Assembly (NCBI GenBank): GCA_963710625.1
Contig: CAVQBG010000010.1
Location: 1-64,000 of the forward strand
Reading direction: 5' to 3'
Length of the DNA stretch: 64,000 nt
Source: Sva-07 sp963710625
GTDB lineage: Bacteria > Actinomycetota > Acidimicrobiia > Acidimicrobiales > Ilumatobacteraceae
The notes below the pieces were generated by a model. It made no database searches. It was not told the DNA's origin and saw only the letters and a list, made by a program, of their open reading frames with translations. The position numbers were made by a program, and so were the translations under genes. Position 1 is the first letter of the stretch; every line of letters begins with the position of its first letter. Of the stretch, positions 9,320-17,325 are shown in pieces.

Positions 9320-10360
9320 TCAGCGTGTCCGGAACTCGGATCGATCGGGCTCGGGCAGATCGACGCGGTCGTCGTCGTCGGGGATCGGGAGGCCGTTCTT
9401 CGGGCGCACCTCGTCGTCGGTGTCGTCGTCACCGGTCGCCGATGCCAGCGCGGCAACGGTGCCGAGCAACCCCGAGAACTCCGCGGGGATGACGAGCTTG
9501 GTGGCCCGCCCGTCACCGATGCGTTCCAGTGCCTGCAGGTACTCGACGGTCAGGACGGCCTTGTCGGCCTGCGCGTCCTTGATCCCGGTCAGGCGTGACT
9601 TGGCGGCGTTGCCCTCGCCGGCGCCGACGAGTTCGAGGCGCAGCTTCTCGGCGTTGGCGCGCAACTCGATCGCCTGCGCCTGGCCCTCGGCGTCGAGGAT
9701 CGCTGCTTGCTTGCGACCTTGCGCGGACAGCACCGCAGCCTGCTGTTCGCCGTCGGCGCGTGCGATTGCGGCCTCCTGGTAGCCCTTGGCCTCGGTGACC
9801 GTTGCCCGGCGGTCGCGCTCGGCACGCATCTGGGCGTGCATCGCCGACACGATGTCCGGCGGCGGGTCGATGCGCTGGATCTCCACTCGCACCACCCGCA
9901 CACCCCACTTGTCGGTGGCGTCGTCGAGCACGTCGCGCAGTTGCGTGTTGATCGTGTCGCGCGAGGTGAGTGCCCGGTCGAGTTCGAGGTCGCCGATCAG
10001 GTTGCGGAGGTTGGTCTGGGCGAGCTTGGTGATGGCCGTGAAGAAGTCGGCGACGTTGTACACGAGACGTTGCGGGTCGGTGGCCTCGTAGTACACGACC
10101 GCGTCCACCGAGACCACGACGTTGTCGGCCGTGATCACTTCCTGCGGCGGCACGTCGACGACCTGCTCACGCATGTCGATCAACTGCATCGTCTCGATGA
10201 ACGGCAGGATCAGGTTGAGCCCGGGATCGCGCGTGGTCTTGTACTTGCCGAGGCGTTCGACGAGCCCGCGCTGGTACGGCCGCACGATCTTGACCGACGC
10301 CACCAACACCAGGATGCCGATGAGAGCGATGACGATCAGGACGATGGCGATGGGGTTCAT
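9320..10360 (-). CDS. SPFH/stomatin-family membrane protein
   Basis: Stomatin/prohibitin-like protein expected to form large rings at the membrane. One N-terminal helix (IAIVLIVIALIGILVLVAS) precedes the SPFH domain (VRPYQRGLVERLGKYKTTRDPGLNLILPFIE...), followed by a long Ala/Glu-rich coiled coil (AKGYQEAAIARADGEQQAAVLSAQ) and an acidic tail. 346 residues is typical of the stomatin/QmcA group. It lies 12 bp downstream of an NfeD-family gene, the classic partner of such proteins. Confidence 0.9.
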   Translation of the reverse strand: MNPIAIVLIVIALIGILVLVASVKIVRPYQRGLVERLGKYKTTRDPGLNLILPFIETMQLIDMREQVVDVPPQEVITADNVVVSVDAVVYYEATDPQRLVYNVADFFTAITKLAQTNLRNLIGDLELDRALTSRDTINTQLRDVLDDATDKWGVRVVRVEIQRIDPPPDIVSAMHAQMRAERDRRATVTEAKGYQEAAIARADGEQQAAVLSAQGRKQAAILDAEGQAQAIELRANAEKLRLELVGAGEGNAAKSRLTGIKDAQADKAVLTVEYLQALERIGDGRATKLVIPAEFSGLLGTVAALASATGDDDTDDEVRPKNGLPIPDDDDRVDLPEPDRSEFRTR

Positions 10361-10372
10361 GAGACCTCCGTG

Positions 10373-10933
10373 CTAGGTGGTGGGCGGGGTAGGCGGGGGT
10401 GGCGCCGGCGGTGAGGTCGGCGGCGCATTGGTTGGCGGCGTGGCCGGTGGAGCATCGCCGGCATCGATCGATTCGACGGTGACCTTGGTGCCGTTGATGG
10501 CCGTCACCCGCACGTGGGTTCCGACGGGTAGAACGCGACCGCTGCCGGAGATCGCTCCCCAGATCTCCCCGTGGGCCGTCACGCGGCCGCGTCGGTCGGT
10601 GTCGTCGGGATCGATCGTCGTGGTGACGATGCCCTCCAGGCCGACCAGGCGATCGGCGCCGACGCCTGGTTCGAGCTCGTTCTCGCCGGCGAACCGTTTC
10701 GCGTACCGGTACAGGAGGATCCACAGCACGGCGCCGCCGACGGCGAACACGAACCATTGGACTTCGATGGGCACGTCGTAGAAACCCAGCAGGGAGGCGG
10801 CGAACGCCGAGACGGCGAACGGCAGCAACACGAACGAGCCCGCGAGCACCGTGAGTTCGATGATCGCGAACAGCACCGCGATGCCCAGCCACACCCAGGG
10901 CCAGACGTTCAGGTCGATCCCGAGATCCAGCAC
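10373..10933 (-). CDS. NfeD-family membrane protein
   Basis: 186 residues: two to three N-terminal transmembrane helices (PWVWLGIAVLFAIIELTVLAG; FVFAVGGAVLWILLY) and a C-terminal OB-fold-like NfeD domain (GLEGIVTTTIDPDDTDRRGRV ... VLPVGTHVRVTAINGTKVTVE), ending in a Pro/Thr-rich tail. NfeD proteins pair with SPFH proteins, which is the next gene here. The GTG at 10933 is 6 nt downstream of a TAGGTT box. Confidence 0.88.
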   Translation of the reverse strand: MLDLGIDLNVWPWVWLGIAVLFAIIELTVLAGSFVLLPFAVSAFAASLLGFYDVPIEVQWFVFAVGGAVLWILLYRYAKRFAGENELEPGVGADRLVGLEGIVTTTIDPDDTDRRGRVTAHGEIWGAISGSGRVLPVGTHVRVTAINGTKVTVESIDAGDAPPATPPTNAPPTSPPAPPPPTPPTT

Positions 10934-10939
10934 ACGTCC

Positions 10940-10945
10940 AACCTA
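10940..10945 (-). promoter_or_regulatory. Putative leaderless -10 box TAGGTT for the NfeD-SPFH-DUF2510 operon
   Basis: TAGGTT lies 6 nt before the GTG at 10933, with no ribosome-binding site in between. Confidence 0.55.
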
Positions 10946-11035
10946 TCCCACCCCGTTTGTATCGCGGCTGTGGTGACCCGTTTCACCCGAGTCCTCACGC
11001 AAACGTGGTGGTGCTCGGGCGGGGGTCGGTCGGGG

Positions 11036-12598
11036 TCAGTCGGTGGGGGTGGCGGGGCGGATGCGGATCGGTTGGTCCGACGCCGTCTTGTTCCGACCGG
11101 TGTCGAGGTCGAAGCGCCAGCCGTGCAGGGTGCACACGAAGTCGCAGCCGTCGATCTCCCCGAACGCGGCGAGGTCGGCGTTGCGGTGGGGGCAACGACG
11201 CTGGACCACGTAGTCGCCGATGCGGATGTCGGGCTCGTGACGCGCCGTCAGCTCGTCGATCGGTGTCAGCTTGCGCACCACTTCGGCCTCGGCGCGCCGC
11301 ATCCGTTCGCGCGAGAGCGACTTGAGGAAGTTGTAGACGTACTCGTTGAACTCGCCCTGGCGCCACGCGGTGAACCGGCACGACAGCAACAGCGAGTTGC
11401 TCCAATCCACGGCCCGCTGGGCGACGACGGTCTCGACGAGTTCACGGGGGATGTCGAAACGGAAGGTGTACTCCTCGCCGTCGTGGAGTCGGACCTCGCC
11501 GTTCGGGAAGTCGACGAGGATCGGCAGATCGCCGGCGCGCAGCAACACGTTGGCACCCACCTGGGCCCGCAGGGTGGGAGCGATCTCGAGCAACGGCTCC
11601 CACCAGTCCTGCAGCGTGGCCAGCAGGTCGGTGCTCGGTGGATTCCACGATGCCTTCAGGTCGTCGAGCCACGGCATCCAGTCGGCCTGATAGGCACGAA
11701 GGTACGACCGCTTGTCGGCGAAGATCGCGTCGACGTCGTCGACCGGGTGCGTGACCTCGACTCCGTTCGGGCCGATGTCGATCGCGGTGCCCGGCACGTT
11801 CAGGATCCCTCGACGGCCGACCGACGCAAGACGCTCAAGGAAGTGGGTCTGGTCGGGGAAGATGCTCAGTTCGTCGCCGTCGATCATGTTGAGATCGAAC
11901 AGGTCCGGATCGAGAAAAGCGGGCGGGCCGGCGCTCGGCACGACGTAGCGGGCGTCGATGTTCTCGACGTAGCGCATGGCTCTGGCGAACTGGGCATCGA
12001 CCTTCGCTTCGCACAACGCCCGTTTCTCGGCATCGGGCATCTCGTAGACCATCGGATACCAGATCGCCCCGGAGAACTGCAGCCAGTGGAGATCGACCGG
12101 GCCGTGAGCGCGGAGCTGTGCCAGATCGTTGGTTCGGCAGTCGTTCTGGTTGACCAGGATCGACTCGCCGTCGGACACGACGAGCGCAGAGTCACCGCCC
12201 GGACCGTCGGTGATCGACGTCTCGACGTGGATCGCCACCGTCAGTCCCGGCGCGAGTTCGAGCTCCTCGGTGTCGACGGTGCGGACGAATTCGGTGAAAC
12301 CGAGCGCTCGGAGCGTGCGCTGCTGCTCTCGCGTCGGGAATCCCGGCAGCAGGATCGGGATGTCGCGACGGAGGTGTTCACGGAGCCATGGCTCGTCGTG
12401 GTGGTCGCCGTGGAGGTGGGAGATGTAGAGGAAGTCGGCCCGTTCGATGCGGTCTCGCAGGTCGTCGCTCAGTTGGTCGTTGCGAGGGAAGACGAACCAC
12501 GACCCGAAGAATGCGGGCACGAACCACGGATCGCACAACACCGATCCGGCGTCGGTTTCGATGAGCATGCCGGCATGGCCGACGGAGGTGGCGCGCAT
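11036..12598 (-). CDS. Metallo-beta-lactamase-fold protein fused to a C-terminal Rieske domain
   Basis: 520 residues. The N-terminal MBL fold carries the di-metal motif HLHGDHHD near residues 61-68 and further acidic/His candidates. A central helical region follows, then a C-terminal Rieske [2Fe-2S] domain with CPHRNAD (CxH) and CTLHGW (CxxH). The combination recalls CMP-N-acetylneuraminate hydroxylase, which as I know it has the Rieske domain first, so the order here is reversed. Possibly a redox-dependent hydrolase or oxygenase; substrate unknown. Monocistronic. The ATG at 12598 is 6 nt after a TACCCT box. Confidence 0.82.
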   Translation of the reverse strand: MRATSVGHAGMLIETDAGSVLCDPWFVPAFFGSWFVFPRNDQLSDDLRDRIERADFLYISHLHGDHHDEPWLREHLRRDIPILLPGFPTREQQRTLRALGFTEFVRTVDTEELELAPGLTVAIHVETSITDGPGGDSALVVSDGESILVNQNDCRTNDLAQLRAHGPVDLHWLQFSGAIWYPMVYEMPDAEKRALCEAKVDAQFARAMRYVENIDARYVVPSAGPPAFLDPDLFDLNMIDGDELSIFPDQTHFLERLASVGRRGILNVPGTAIDIGPNGVEVTHPVDDVDAIFADKRSYLRAYQADWMPWLDDLKASWNPPSTDLLATLQDWWEPLLEIAPTLRAQVGANVLLRAGDLPILVDFPNGEVRLHDGEEYTFRFDIPRELVETVVAQRAVDWSNSLLLSCRFTAWRQGEFNEYVYNFLKSLSRERMRRAEAEVVRKLTPIDELTARHEPDIRIGDYVVQRRCPHRNADLAAFGEIDGCDFVCTLHGWRFDLDTGRNKTASDQPIRIRPATPTD

Positions 12599-12604
12599 GA
12601 CGTC

Positions 12605-12610
12605 AGGGTA
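12605..12610 (-). promoter_or_regulatory. Putative leaderless -10 box TACCCT for the MBL-Rieske gene
   Basis: TACCCT is followed by 6 nt (gacgtc) and then the ATG at 12598. Confidence 0.55.
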
Positions 12611-12648
12611 CGACCGCTCCCGGACGGCGAGCGGTCAACGCAAGCGGA

Positions 12649-13272
12649 TCAGGCGACCGGCGGGTCGGTGAACTGCTGACCGGCGCGCGAGACGTGCTCG
12701 GTCCATGCCGCGCCGTCCCAGTAGCGCAGCTCGAACCGGCCCGACGGGTCGGCGTACCAACCGGCGGGAACGGCCGGCTCGGCCGTCGCCGCAGGCTCGG
12801 CGGCTGGTGCGGGCGCGGGTGCGGCGGCGGCGAGCGTGGGCTGGGCAGCAGCCGCCTGCTCGGTGGTGGCGGCGTCGGCTGCGCCGACCTGTGCGGCGAG
12901 ACCGGCGATCGAGTCGTCGGCCGGCGCGGGGCTGTCCGCCGCCGGTTCCGTGGCCCAGCCCGCCGGTTCGGCGGTCGCCTCGGCAGCGGCTGCTTCGACG
13001 GCCAACTCGGCGGCGGCTGCTTCGACGACGGCCTCTTCGACGGCGACCTCTGCGGCAGCTTCTTCGACGACGGCCTCTTCGACGGCCAACACGACAGCGG
13101 CTTCCTCGATCATGTCCAACCCGTCGGTCTCGCGGCTGAGGTAGGCCACGATGTTCGTGCCGGCGGACACGATCGAGACGACGCTCCAGCCTTCGGCCGC
13201 CTTCTCGTTCAGCAAGGGGGTGAGTGAGGCGGCGTCGTAGGACGAAGCGGTGACCGAAGAGAACTCCTGCAT
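12649..13272 (-). CDS. DUF4177-like protein with Ala/Glu-rich repeats and C-terminal DUF2510
   Basis: 207 residues. The first 50 residues (MQEFSSVTASSYDAASLTPL ... AAEGWSVVSIVSAG) resemble the short DUF4177 fold. Residues about 55-110 form a low-complexity Ala/Val/Glu stretch with repeating EEAVVEEAAAEVAVEEAVV pattern, probably helical, then a Pro/Ala-rich linker and a C-terminal DUF2510 motif (AGWYADPSGRFELRYWDGAAWTEHV). No membrane segment. Function unknown; it shares the DUF2510 module with the gene at 8763-9317. The ATG at 13272 lies 7 nt after TAGCAT. Confidence 0.7.
   Translation of the reverse strand: MQEFSSVTASSYDAASLTPLLNEKAAEGWSVVSIVSAGTNIVAYLSRETDGLDMIEEAAVVLAVEEAVVEEAAAEVAVEEAVVEAAAAELAVEAAAAEATAEPAGWATEPAADSPAPADDSIAGLAAQVGAADAATTEQAAAAQPTLAAAAPAPAPAAEPAATAEPAVPAGWYADPSGRFELRYWDGAAWTEHVSRAGQQFTDPPVA
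12950..13105. repeat. Degenerate in-frame tandem repeats coding for an Ala/Glu-rich stretch
   Basis: Short units built from 'gacggcctcttcgacggc' and 'ggcagcttcttcgac' recur with variation; in the minus frame they encode EEAVVEEAA-type heptads. Confidence 0.7.
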
Positions 13273-13279
13273 GGCGGTG

Positions 13280-13285
13280 ATGCTA
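13280..13285 (-). promoter_or_regulatory. Putative leaderless -10 box TAGCAT for the DUF4177/DUF2510 gene
   Basis: TAGCAT, 7-nt spacer, then the ATG at 13272. Confidence 0.5.
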
Positions 13286-13332
13286 GACCACCGTGCCCGC
13301 TGTGCGCGTTCTCATCCGGTGAACAGGCGATC

Positions 13333-14190
13333 TCAATCGTCGCGCTGGTGGATGCCCTCGGTGAGGCTCGCCAGATCGGCGTCCTCGGGGTGGCCGTCGA
13401 AGGTCAGCACGCCGCCGCTCAAGGCGATGAGGCGGCTGCTCTCCTTCACACTGGACAGCTCGTGGGTGGCGACCACCATGGTGGCCCCATCGCCGTGAGC
13501 GAGCGTGAGCAACTCGAGCAGGGCTTCGCGGCCGGTGCGATCGAGGCCGACGAACGGTTCGTCGATCAGCATCACGTCGAAGGGCCGAACGAACGCCATC
13601 GTGATCGCCGCCTTCTGCTTGAGGCCGCGACTGAACGTCATCGGGAGGTCGTCGACGCGCGGCATCAGGCCGACCATGTCGACGAGGTCGACGGCCTGCT
13701 GCTCCCAGTCCTCGGTCCCGTGCAGGCGGGCGATGTACTCCAGGTGTTCCCACACGGTGAGGTCGTCGTAGAACACGGGTTGGTCGGCCAGATACGACAC
13801 GGCGGCCTTCGCTTCCAACGAGCCGATCTCGTGGCCGGCGACCCGAGCGGTGCCCTCGGATGCCTCGAGCATGCCGACGAGCATCCGGATCAGTGTGGTC
13901 TTCCCGCTGCCGTTGTGGCCGATGAGCGAGATCCGTTCACCGGCGCCGATGCTCAGGTCGAGGGGAGCCAACGCCGGTGCATCGCCGTAGGACTTGCTCA
14001 GTCCGATCGTCTCGATCGCGGGCGGTGGACCGGTCGGCGCGCGTTTGGTCGGGGCGGCCGACCGGTCGGCGGCGGGCTCGCCTGCGCTCTTCGATGCGGA
14101 TCGCGACCCCGATGTCGACGAGGGGCGCTGTCGTTTCGAGGTGGGCCGGTTGGATCGGGAGTTCGACCGGGGTTTCGATGGCTGGTTCAT
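13333..14190 (-). CDS. ABC transporter ATPase (exporter type)
   Basis: 285 residues. A basic, Ser/Arg-rich N-terminal extension of about 55 residues precedes the nucleotide-binding domain: Walker A GHNGSGKTT, Q-loop in YLADQPVFYDDLTVW, degenerate signature FSRGLKQKA, Walker B VMLIDEPFVGLD and H-loop VATHEL. Degenerate 'SRG' signatures are usual in ABC-2-type exporters. Its ATG overlaps the stop of the upstream permease by 4 bp, so the two should form one complex. Substrate unknown. Confidence 0.87.
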   Translation of the reverse strand: MNQPSKPRSNSRSNRPTSKRQRPSSTSGSRSASKSAGEPAADRSAAPTKRAPTGPPPAIETIGLSKSYGDAPALAPLDLSIGAGERISLIGHNGSGKTTLIRMLVGMLEASEGTARVAGHEIGSLEAKAAVSYLADQPVFYDDLTVWEHLEYIARLHGTEDWEQQAVDLVDMVGLMPRVDDLPMTFSRGLKQKAAITMAFVRPFDVMLIDEPFVGLDRTGREALLELLTLAHGDGATMVVATHELSSVKESSRLIALSGGVLTFDGHPEDADLASLTEGIHQRDD

Positions 14191-15974
14191 GATGCGGCAG
14201 CACGCCCTTCTTCGAAGAAGTTGCGGATCTTGGCGGTCCACGGATCGCGACGGCGCACCCAGACGACGCCGACGGCGATGAACAGTGCGAGGCCGACGAT
14301 CGATCGACCGACGCTGGCGGCGTCGTCGGTGAACCGGGCGACGAACACGGGGATCGTACCGACGGCGCTCACCACGACCGGGATCATCGCCGTGATCACC
14401 GTGCTGAACCCGGCGAACTCGGGCGGGACGAAACTGGTCTCGGCATCTCGGGGCGTGCCGAGCAACGTGGTGGTGCTCGGTGCGGTCGGAGCATCGAGGA
14501 CGGTGACGACGACGCCACCCATCGCGCCGGCCAAGGCCATCGGGACGGCGATCGCGAAGGCACCGGGCGCCAACGACGGGTCGATGGCCGCTGCTGTGGC
14601 TGCGCCGATGATCGCAACCCCGACCAGCAGCACGGCGGGAGCGAGGAGGTGGTTGGCGAAGACCCAGCCGCGCTCGATCGGGTAGCCGTCGGTGAGGTCG
14701 GGACGGTCGACCTCCTGCGACAACGGTTCGAGCGACTCGAGCCCGACGAGGAACAGCGCTCCGAGCAGGACCAGGCCGAACAGCGGCGACGAGTCGTAGG
14801 TGAGCGCCCCGCCCACTCCGGCGAGCGCGGCGAGCAAGGCGATGCGGATGAGACGGGCGAGCGGCAGGCGACGCAACGAACGCGATCCCCGGCGCCACAC
14901 CACGCTCGGGCGCGGCCGCACCGCGGGACTCGCCGTTGCCTTCGATGTCGCCTTGGACGACGTCGGCGGTGACGTCGTGGAGCGGGTGGCGGTCGGCCGA
15001 CGGTGCGCGCGGGTCGCTGTCTCGGGCGCCGGCCGCGTCGGGACGCGCCGTTGCCCCCACTGTCGTGTGCGCAACACCTCGGAGCGCAGCTGTCGGCGGA
15101 GCTGCACGACCGTGCGGAGATCCTGCACCGTCGCGGCGAAGCGCAGCTGTGACACCAGTTCACCTCGCCGGGCGAGCGGCTCGAGACGGAGGCGTCCGCC
15201 GAGCGCCAGTGCGGCCGCGGCCATGGCGACCGCGACGACGATCGCGAGCGCGTCGATGCCTCGCTGGCTGATCCCCCACAGCGCGAGTCGACCGGCGAGG
15301 TTGCCGGGTCCGACCCTCGCAAGGCCGTCGGTGGAGTCGTTCCAGACACCCCATGCCACGAGGCCCTGCCATGCCACGAGGGTCGTGGCGACGAGCGTGG
15401 CGGCCCAGCGAGGCACGCGGAGCGCATGGCTCGAGACGGCGGTCGCGACGAACGTCGAACCCACGATCGCGCCGAACACACCACAGGCGGCGGCCCACGC
15501 GGTCCGCGAGCCTTCGACCTCCGTGGCGATCAACTGGCCGAGCACGGCGCCCGCGAGTCCGAGCGCGAACGCGGCGGAGCGCAGCCGCTGGCCGATCGGA
15601 CGCAACATCACCGATCGTTGTGAGATCGGGGCGAGCAGCACGTGGCGGATGTCGGCGACCTCGATCGAGATCGGTCCACCGTCGGCGCCGCTGCGCAGCC
15701 CCAACGCAAAGGCGACCACGACCATCAGCCCGATGATCGCCGGACCGCGGGTGAGCAGGTCCTGGGTGTCGACGCTGTCGCCGATCGCGCCGTCGACCGC
15801 GTCCGACACCCACACGACCACGACGAGGCCAACCAGGGCGAACAGGTAGACCCGGTAGGCGATGTCGTACCAGTCGGTCTCGCCGAGCCGCCGACGTTGA
15901 CGGGTCCGCCGCAGCTCACTCAGCGTCGCCTTCGCGTCGGCGTGCACCGGCACCGCGAGTACGTCGGACGTCAT
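14187..15974 (-). CDS. ABC-2-type exporter membrane subunit, large
   Basis: 595 residues with about 12 hydrophobic segments arranged in two halves, separated by a basic, Arg/Thr/Ser-rich hydrophilic stretch near residues 320-375. The first half includes VYLFALVGLVVVVWVSDAV and the second IALLAALAGVGGALTYDSSPLFGLVLLGALFL. It directly precedes and overlaps the ATPase, so it is inferred to be the membrane partner. Start at ATG 15974 (MTSDVLAV); TACGTT lies 9 nt upstream. Divergent from dsbB. No close family recognised. Confidence 0.75.
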   Translation of the reverse strand: MTSDVLAVPVHADAKATLSELRRTRQRRRLGETDWYDIAYRVYLFALVGLVVVVWVSDAVDGAIGDSVDTQDLLTRGPAIIGLMVVVAFALGLRSGADGGPISIEVADIRHVLLAPISQRSVMLRPIGQRLRSAAFALGLAGAVLGQLIATEVEGSRTAWAAACGVFGAIVGSTFVATAVSSHALRVPRWAATLVATTLVAWQGLVAWGVWNDSTDGLARVGPGNLAGRLALWGISQRGIDALAIVVAVAMAAAALALGGRLRLEPLARRGELVSQLRFAATVQDLRTVVQLRRQLRSEVLRTRQWGQRRVPTRPAPETATRAHRRPTATRSTTSPPTSSKATSKATASPAVRPRPSVVWRRGSRSLRRLPLARLIRIALLAALAGVGGALTYDSSPLFGLVLLGALFLVGLESLEPLSQEVDRPDLTDGYPIERGWVFANHLLAPAVLLVGVAIIGAATAAAIDPSLAPGAFAIAVPMALAGAMGGVVVTVLDAPTAPSTTTLLGTPRDAETSFVPPEFAGFSTVITAMIPVVVSAVGTIPVFVARFTDDAASVGRSIVGLALFIAVGVVWVRRRDPWTAKIRNFFEEGRAAAS

Positions 15975-16013
15975 CGCGGAGAGAACGTACTGCCCTCGTT
16001 GCATACTTGTGCA

Positions 16014-16601
16014 GTGAGCACCGAGACGGCCCAGCTCTTCTTCGCCCTTCTGACGGTCACCGCCGGCGTGGGGGCCATCGCGGTGATCGTGCTGCGCATC
16101 GCCACCGCTGCGGGAAGCGACGGTGCGTGGAGACTCGGATCGGCAATCAGCGATTCCGGTGTGTGGCTCGCGTGGTTCGTCGCACTCGGGGCCACACTCG
16201 GGAGCCTCTACTTCTCGGAGGTGGCCGACTTCACCCCGTGCCGGTTCTGTTGGTTCCAGCGCATCGCGATGTACCCGCTGTCGGTGATCCTGGTGGTCGG
16301 TGCGGCCCGCAAGGATCCCGGCGTGCGGTGGTACGGGGCGCCGCTCGCACTGATCGGCGCCGCGATCTCGGCCTGGCACAGCCTGATCGAATGGCGTCCG
16401 GCGCTCGACAACGGCGAATGCGAGTTCCAGGGTCCGTCGTGCACGTTCGTGTGGTTCCGTGAGTTCGGCCTGAGCCTCGCCAACATGGCACTGATCGGCT
16501 TTCTCACCATCCTCATACTGTTGTTGGTGCGCTTCCCCGCCAGACTGGAGCCCACTACCGCCATCTCGCCGTCCGAGCCCGAACTGGAGACCACCTCGTG
16601 A
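16014..16601 (+). CDS. dsbB: Disulfide bond formation protein DsbB-like
   Basis: Membrane quinone-dependent oxidase that re-oxidises a DsbA-type thiol oxidase. Four to five transmembrane segments. The first redox pair is in the CxxC motif PCRFCWFQR and the second in GECEFQGPSC, as in DsbB. GTG at 16014 chosen; a CATACT box lies 6 nt upstream. The stop overlaps the GTG of the thioredoxin-like gene by 4 bp, so the pair probably works as an oxidase with its thiol partner in exported protein folding. Confidence 0.88.
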   Translation: MSTETAQLFFALLTVTAGVGAIAVIVLRIATAAGSDGAWRLGSAISDSGVWLAWFVALGATLGSLYFSEVADFTPCRFCWFQRIAMYPLSVILVVGAARKDPGVRWYGAPLALIGAAISAWHSLIEWRPALDNGECEFQGPSCTFVWFREFGLSLANMALIGFLTILILLLVRFPARLEPTTAISPSEPELETTS

Positions 16602-17275
16602 AGAACCGCACCGTGATGATCGTCGTCGGAGTGATCGTGTTGGTCCTCGGGCTGGCCGGAGCGGCGGTGCTGCTGACGGGTGGCGACGACGAGAGCTCGG
16701 GCGGCGTGCTCGCCCCGGGCGAGACCACGCGACCCACCTACGGCGACGACGTGCAGGAGAACCGTCCGGTCGAGGTGTCCGGCGATCTGCTGCCGGCGCT
16801 CGACACCGTGACCGACGTCGACCCTGCCGTCGGGACGCCGATGCCGGTGATCGACGGCGCGACCTTCGACGGCAACGCGATGACGATCGGCGGCCCCACC
16901 GACGGCCCGACGATGTACGTGTTCCTCGCGCACTGGTGCCCTCACTGCAACGACGAGATCCCGGAACTGATCGAGCTGAGGAACCGCGGCGGCGTTCCCG
17001 AGGGGATGAACGTCGTTGCGATCAGCACGGCGGTCGACAGCACGGGCCCGAACTACCCGCCGTCGGAGTGGATCGTCGACAAGGACTGGCCGGCCGAGTG
17101 GCCCGTGATGGCCGACAGCGTCGAGTCGACCAGCTTCGTCGTCAACGGCGGCGGCGGATTCCCGTACCTGATGATCGTCGACGCGGACGGCAACGTGCTC
17201 GACCGGGCCAGCGGCGCGAAGTCGGCCGAGGACCTCGCTGCCTGGATCCAGGACGCAGTCGTCACCTCCGCCTGA
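16598..17275 (+). CDS. Exported thioredoxin-fold thiol oxidoreductase (DsbA/TlpA-like)
   Basis: 225 residues. N-terminal signal anchor (TVMIVVGVIVLVLGLAGAAVLL) followed by a thioredoxin-like domain with the active site HWCPHCNDEIPEL and the cis-Pro region GGGFPYLMIVDADG. CPHC is the DsbA-type active site, while the framework resembles TlpA. It overlaps dsbB by 4 bp, which strongly suggests an oxidative folding pair. Predicted outside the membrane, anchored by its N-terminus. Confidence 0.87.
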   Translation: MKNRTVMIVVGVIVLVLGLAGAAVLLTGGDDESSGGVLAPGETTRPTYGDDVQENRPVEVSGDLLPALDTVTDVDPAVGTPMPVIDGATFDGNAMTIGGPTDGPTMYVFLAHWCPHCNDEIPELIELRNRGGVPEGMNVVAISTAVDSTGPNYPPSEWIVDKDWPAEWPVMADSVESTSFVVNGGGGFPYLMIVDADGNVLDRASGAKSAEDLAAWIQDAVVTSA

Positions 17276-17325
17276 TTGCAGCCGGGGTCAGAACCCTGGT
17301 GCAATCAAGACCCCTGCTGCAATCA
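17273..17325. repeat. TGATTGCA/TGCAATCA inverted and direct repeats, possible bidirectional terminator
   Basis: TGATTGCA (17273-17280, including the stop codon) pairs with TGCAATCA (17300-17307), with a further near-pairing GGGGT/ACCCT inside. A second TGCAATCA at 17318-17325 contains the stop codon of the convergent ABC-F gene. There is no T-run. It sits between two convergent genes, so a terminator role is inferred. Confidence 0.5.
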
